A stretch of 15,188 nt of DNA from Ruminococcaceae bacterium UBA1213 (GTDB lineage Bacteria > Bacillota > Clostridia > Oscillospirales > Acutalibacteraceae), in contig DBXL01000177.1 in NCBI GenBank assembly GCA_002309275.1, positions 1 to 15,188 of the forward strand, read 5' to 3'. The notes under the pieces were generated by a model. The model made no database searches. It saw only the letters and a list, made by a program, of their open reading frames with translations, and had not been told where the DNA came from. The position numbers were made by a program, and so were the translations under genes. Shown here piece after piece: positions 15,111 through 15,188 of this stretch (positions within the stretch are counted from its first letter, which is position 1; every line of letters begins with the position of its first letter).

Positions 15111-15157
15111 ATCCGAACGAAAGACAAAAGTTTCGTTCGGATTTTGATATATTTTTT
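15111..15157. terminator. Second strong intrinsic terminator
   Basis: Arms ATCCGAACGAAA (15111-15122) and TTTCGTTCGGAT (15131-15142) form a perfect 12-bp stem with an 8-base loop, followed by TTTGATATATTTTTT. This is a good rho-independent terminator for the RADAR operon. On the minus strand the run after the stem is GATTTTG, so it may act both ways. Confidence 0.82.
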
Positions 15158-15188
15158 AATATATTTATCCTAATGCGGCAAGAAGACT

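Noticed and set aside
15165..15188. Possible 3' end of a convergent minus-strand gene (reads SLLAALG then stop)
   Set aside because: Only seven codons are in the window. The bidirectional terminators fit such a gene, but this is too little to call.

Overview
The window looks like part of a plasmid, or plasmid-like element, from a low-to-moderate GC Gram-positive gut-type bacterium. A Ruminococcus or related Oscillospiraceae host is my best guess. The grounds are strong AGGAGG-type ribosome binding sites, frequent TTG and GTG starts, consensus sigma-A promoters, and a ParA/ribbon-helix-helix/Rep backbone. No integrase, relaxase, transposase, tRNA, rRNA or CRISPR array is visible.

Layout. Positions 1-706 form an origin-like non-coding region: a long direct repeat, three tandem 21-bp iterons plus degenerate copies, several palindromes and an extended -10 promoter. 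Positions 707-2722 encode a bifunctional primase-helicase (zinc ribbon, TOPRIM, DnaB-type ATPase). Positions 2723-3127 are non-coding and hold an inverted repeat, two arrays of TTATATAA and a perfect TTGACA-N17-TATAAT promoter. Positions 3128-5850 are the partition/replication operon: ParA, a 77-aa ribbon-helix-helix protein and a large replication initiator with two winged-helix-like regions. Each of these three genes is preceded by a four-copy TTATATAA array.

Positions 5977-14959 carry a four-gene defence operon with its own likely promoter. The last two genes are the RADAR anti-phage pair: rdrA (P-loop ATPase) and rdrB (adenosine deaminase with all metal-binding and catalytic motifs present). 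The first two genes, separated from each other and from rdrA by only 21 and 16 nt, are a protein that appears to fuse a zinc-dependent phospholipase C-like domain to a SLATT-like membrane module, and a 652-aa protein with a phosphoribosyltransferase-like PRPP-loop motif. Two hairpin terminators follow rdrB.

How the parts work together (inference). The small ribbon-helix-helix protein probably binds the 12-bp-periodic TTATATAA arrays, acting both as centromere-binding partner of ParA and as repressor of the par-rep operon. Rep probably acts on the iterons, and the primase-helicase supplies replisome functions. The RADAR operon is cargo that would protect the host. Its two extra proteins suggest an expanded RADAR variant in which nucleotide deamination is coupled to a membrane-associated, possibly membrane-damaging, effector. 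The most novel items are the PLC-SLATT fusion, the PRTase-like partner and the very regular 4x4 operator arrays.
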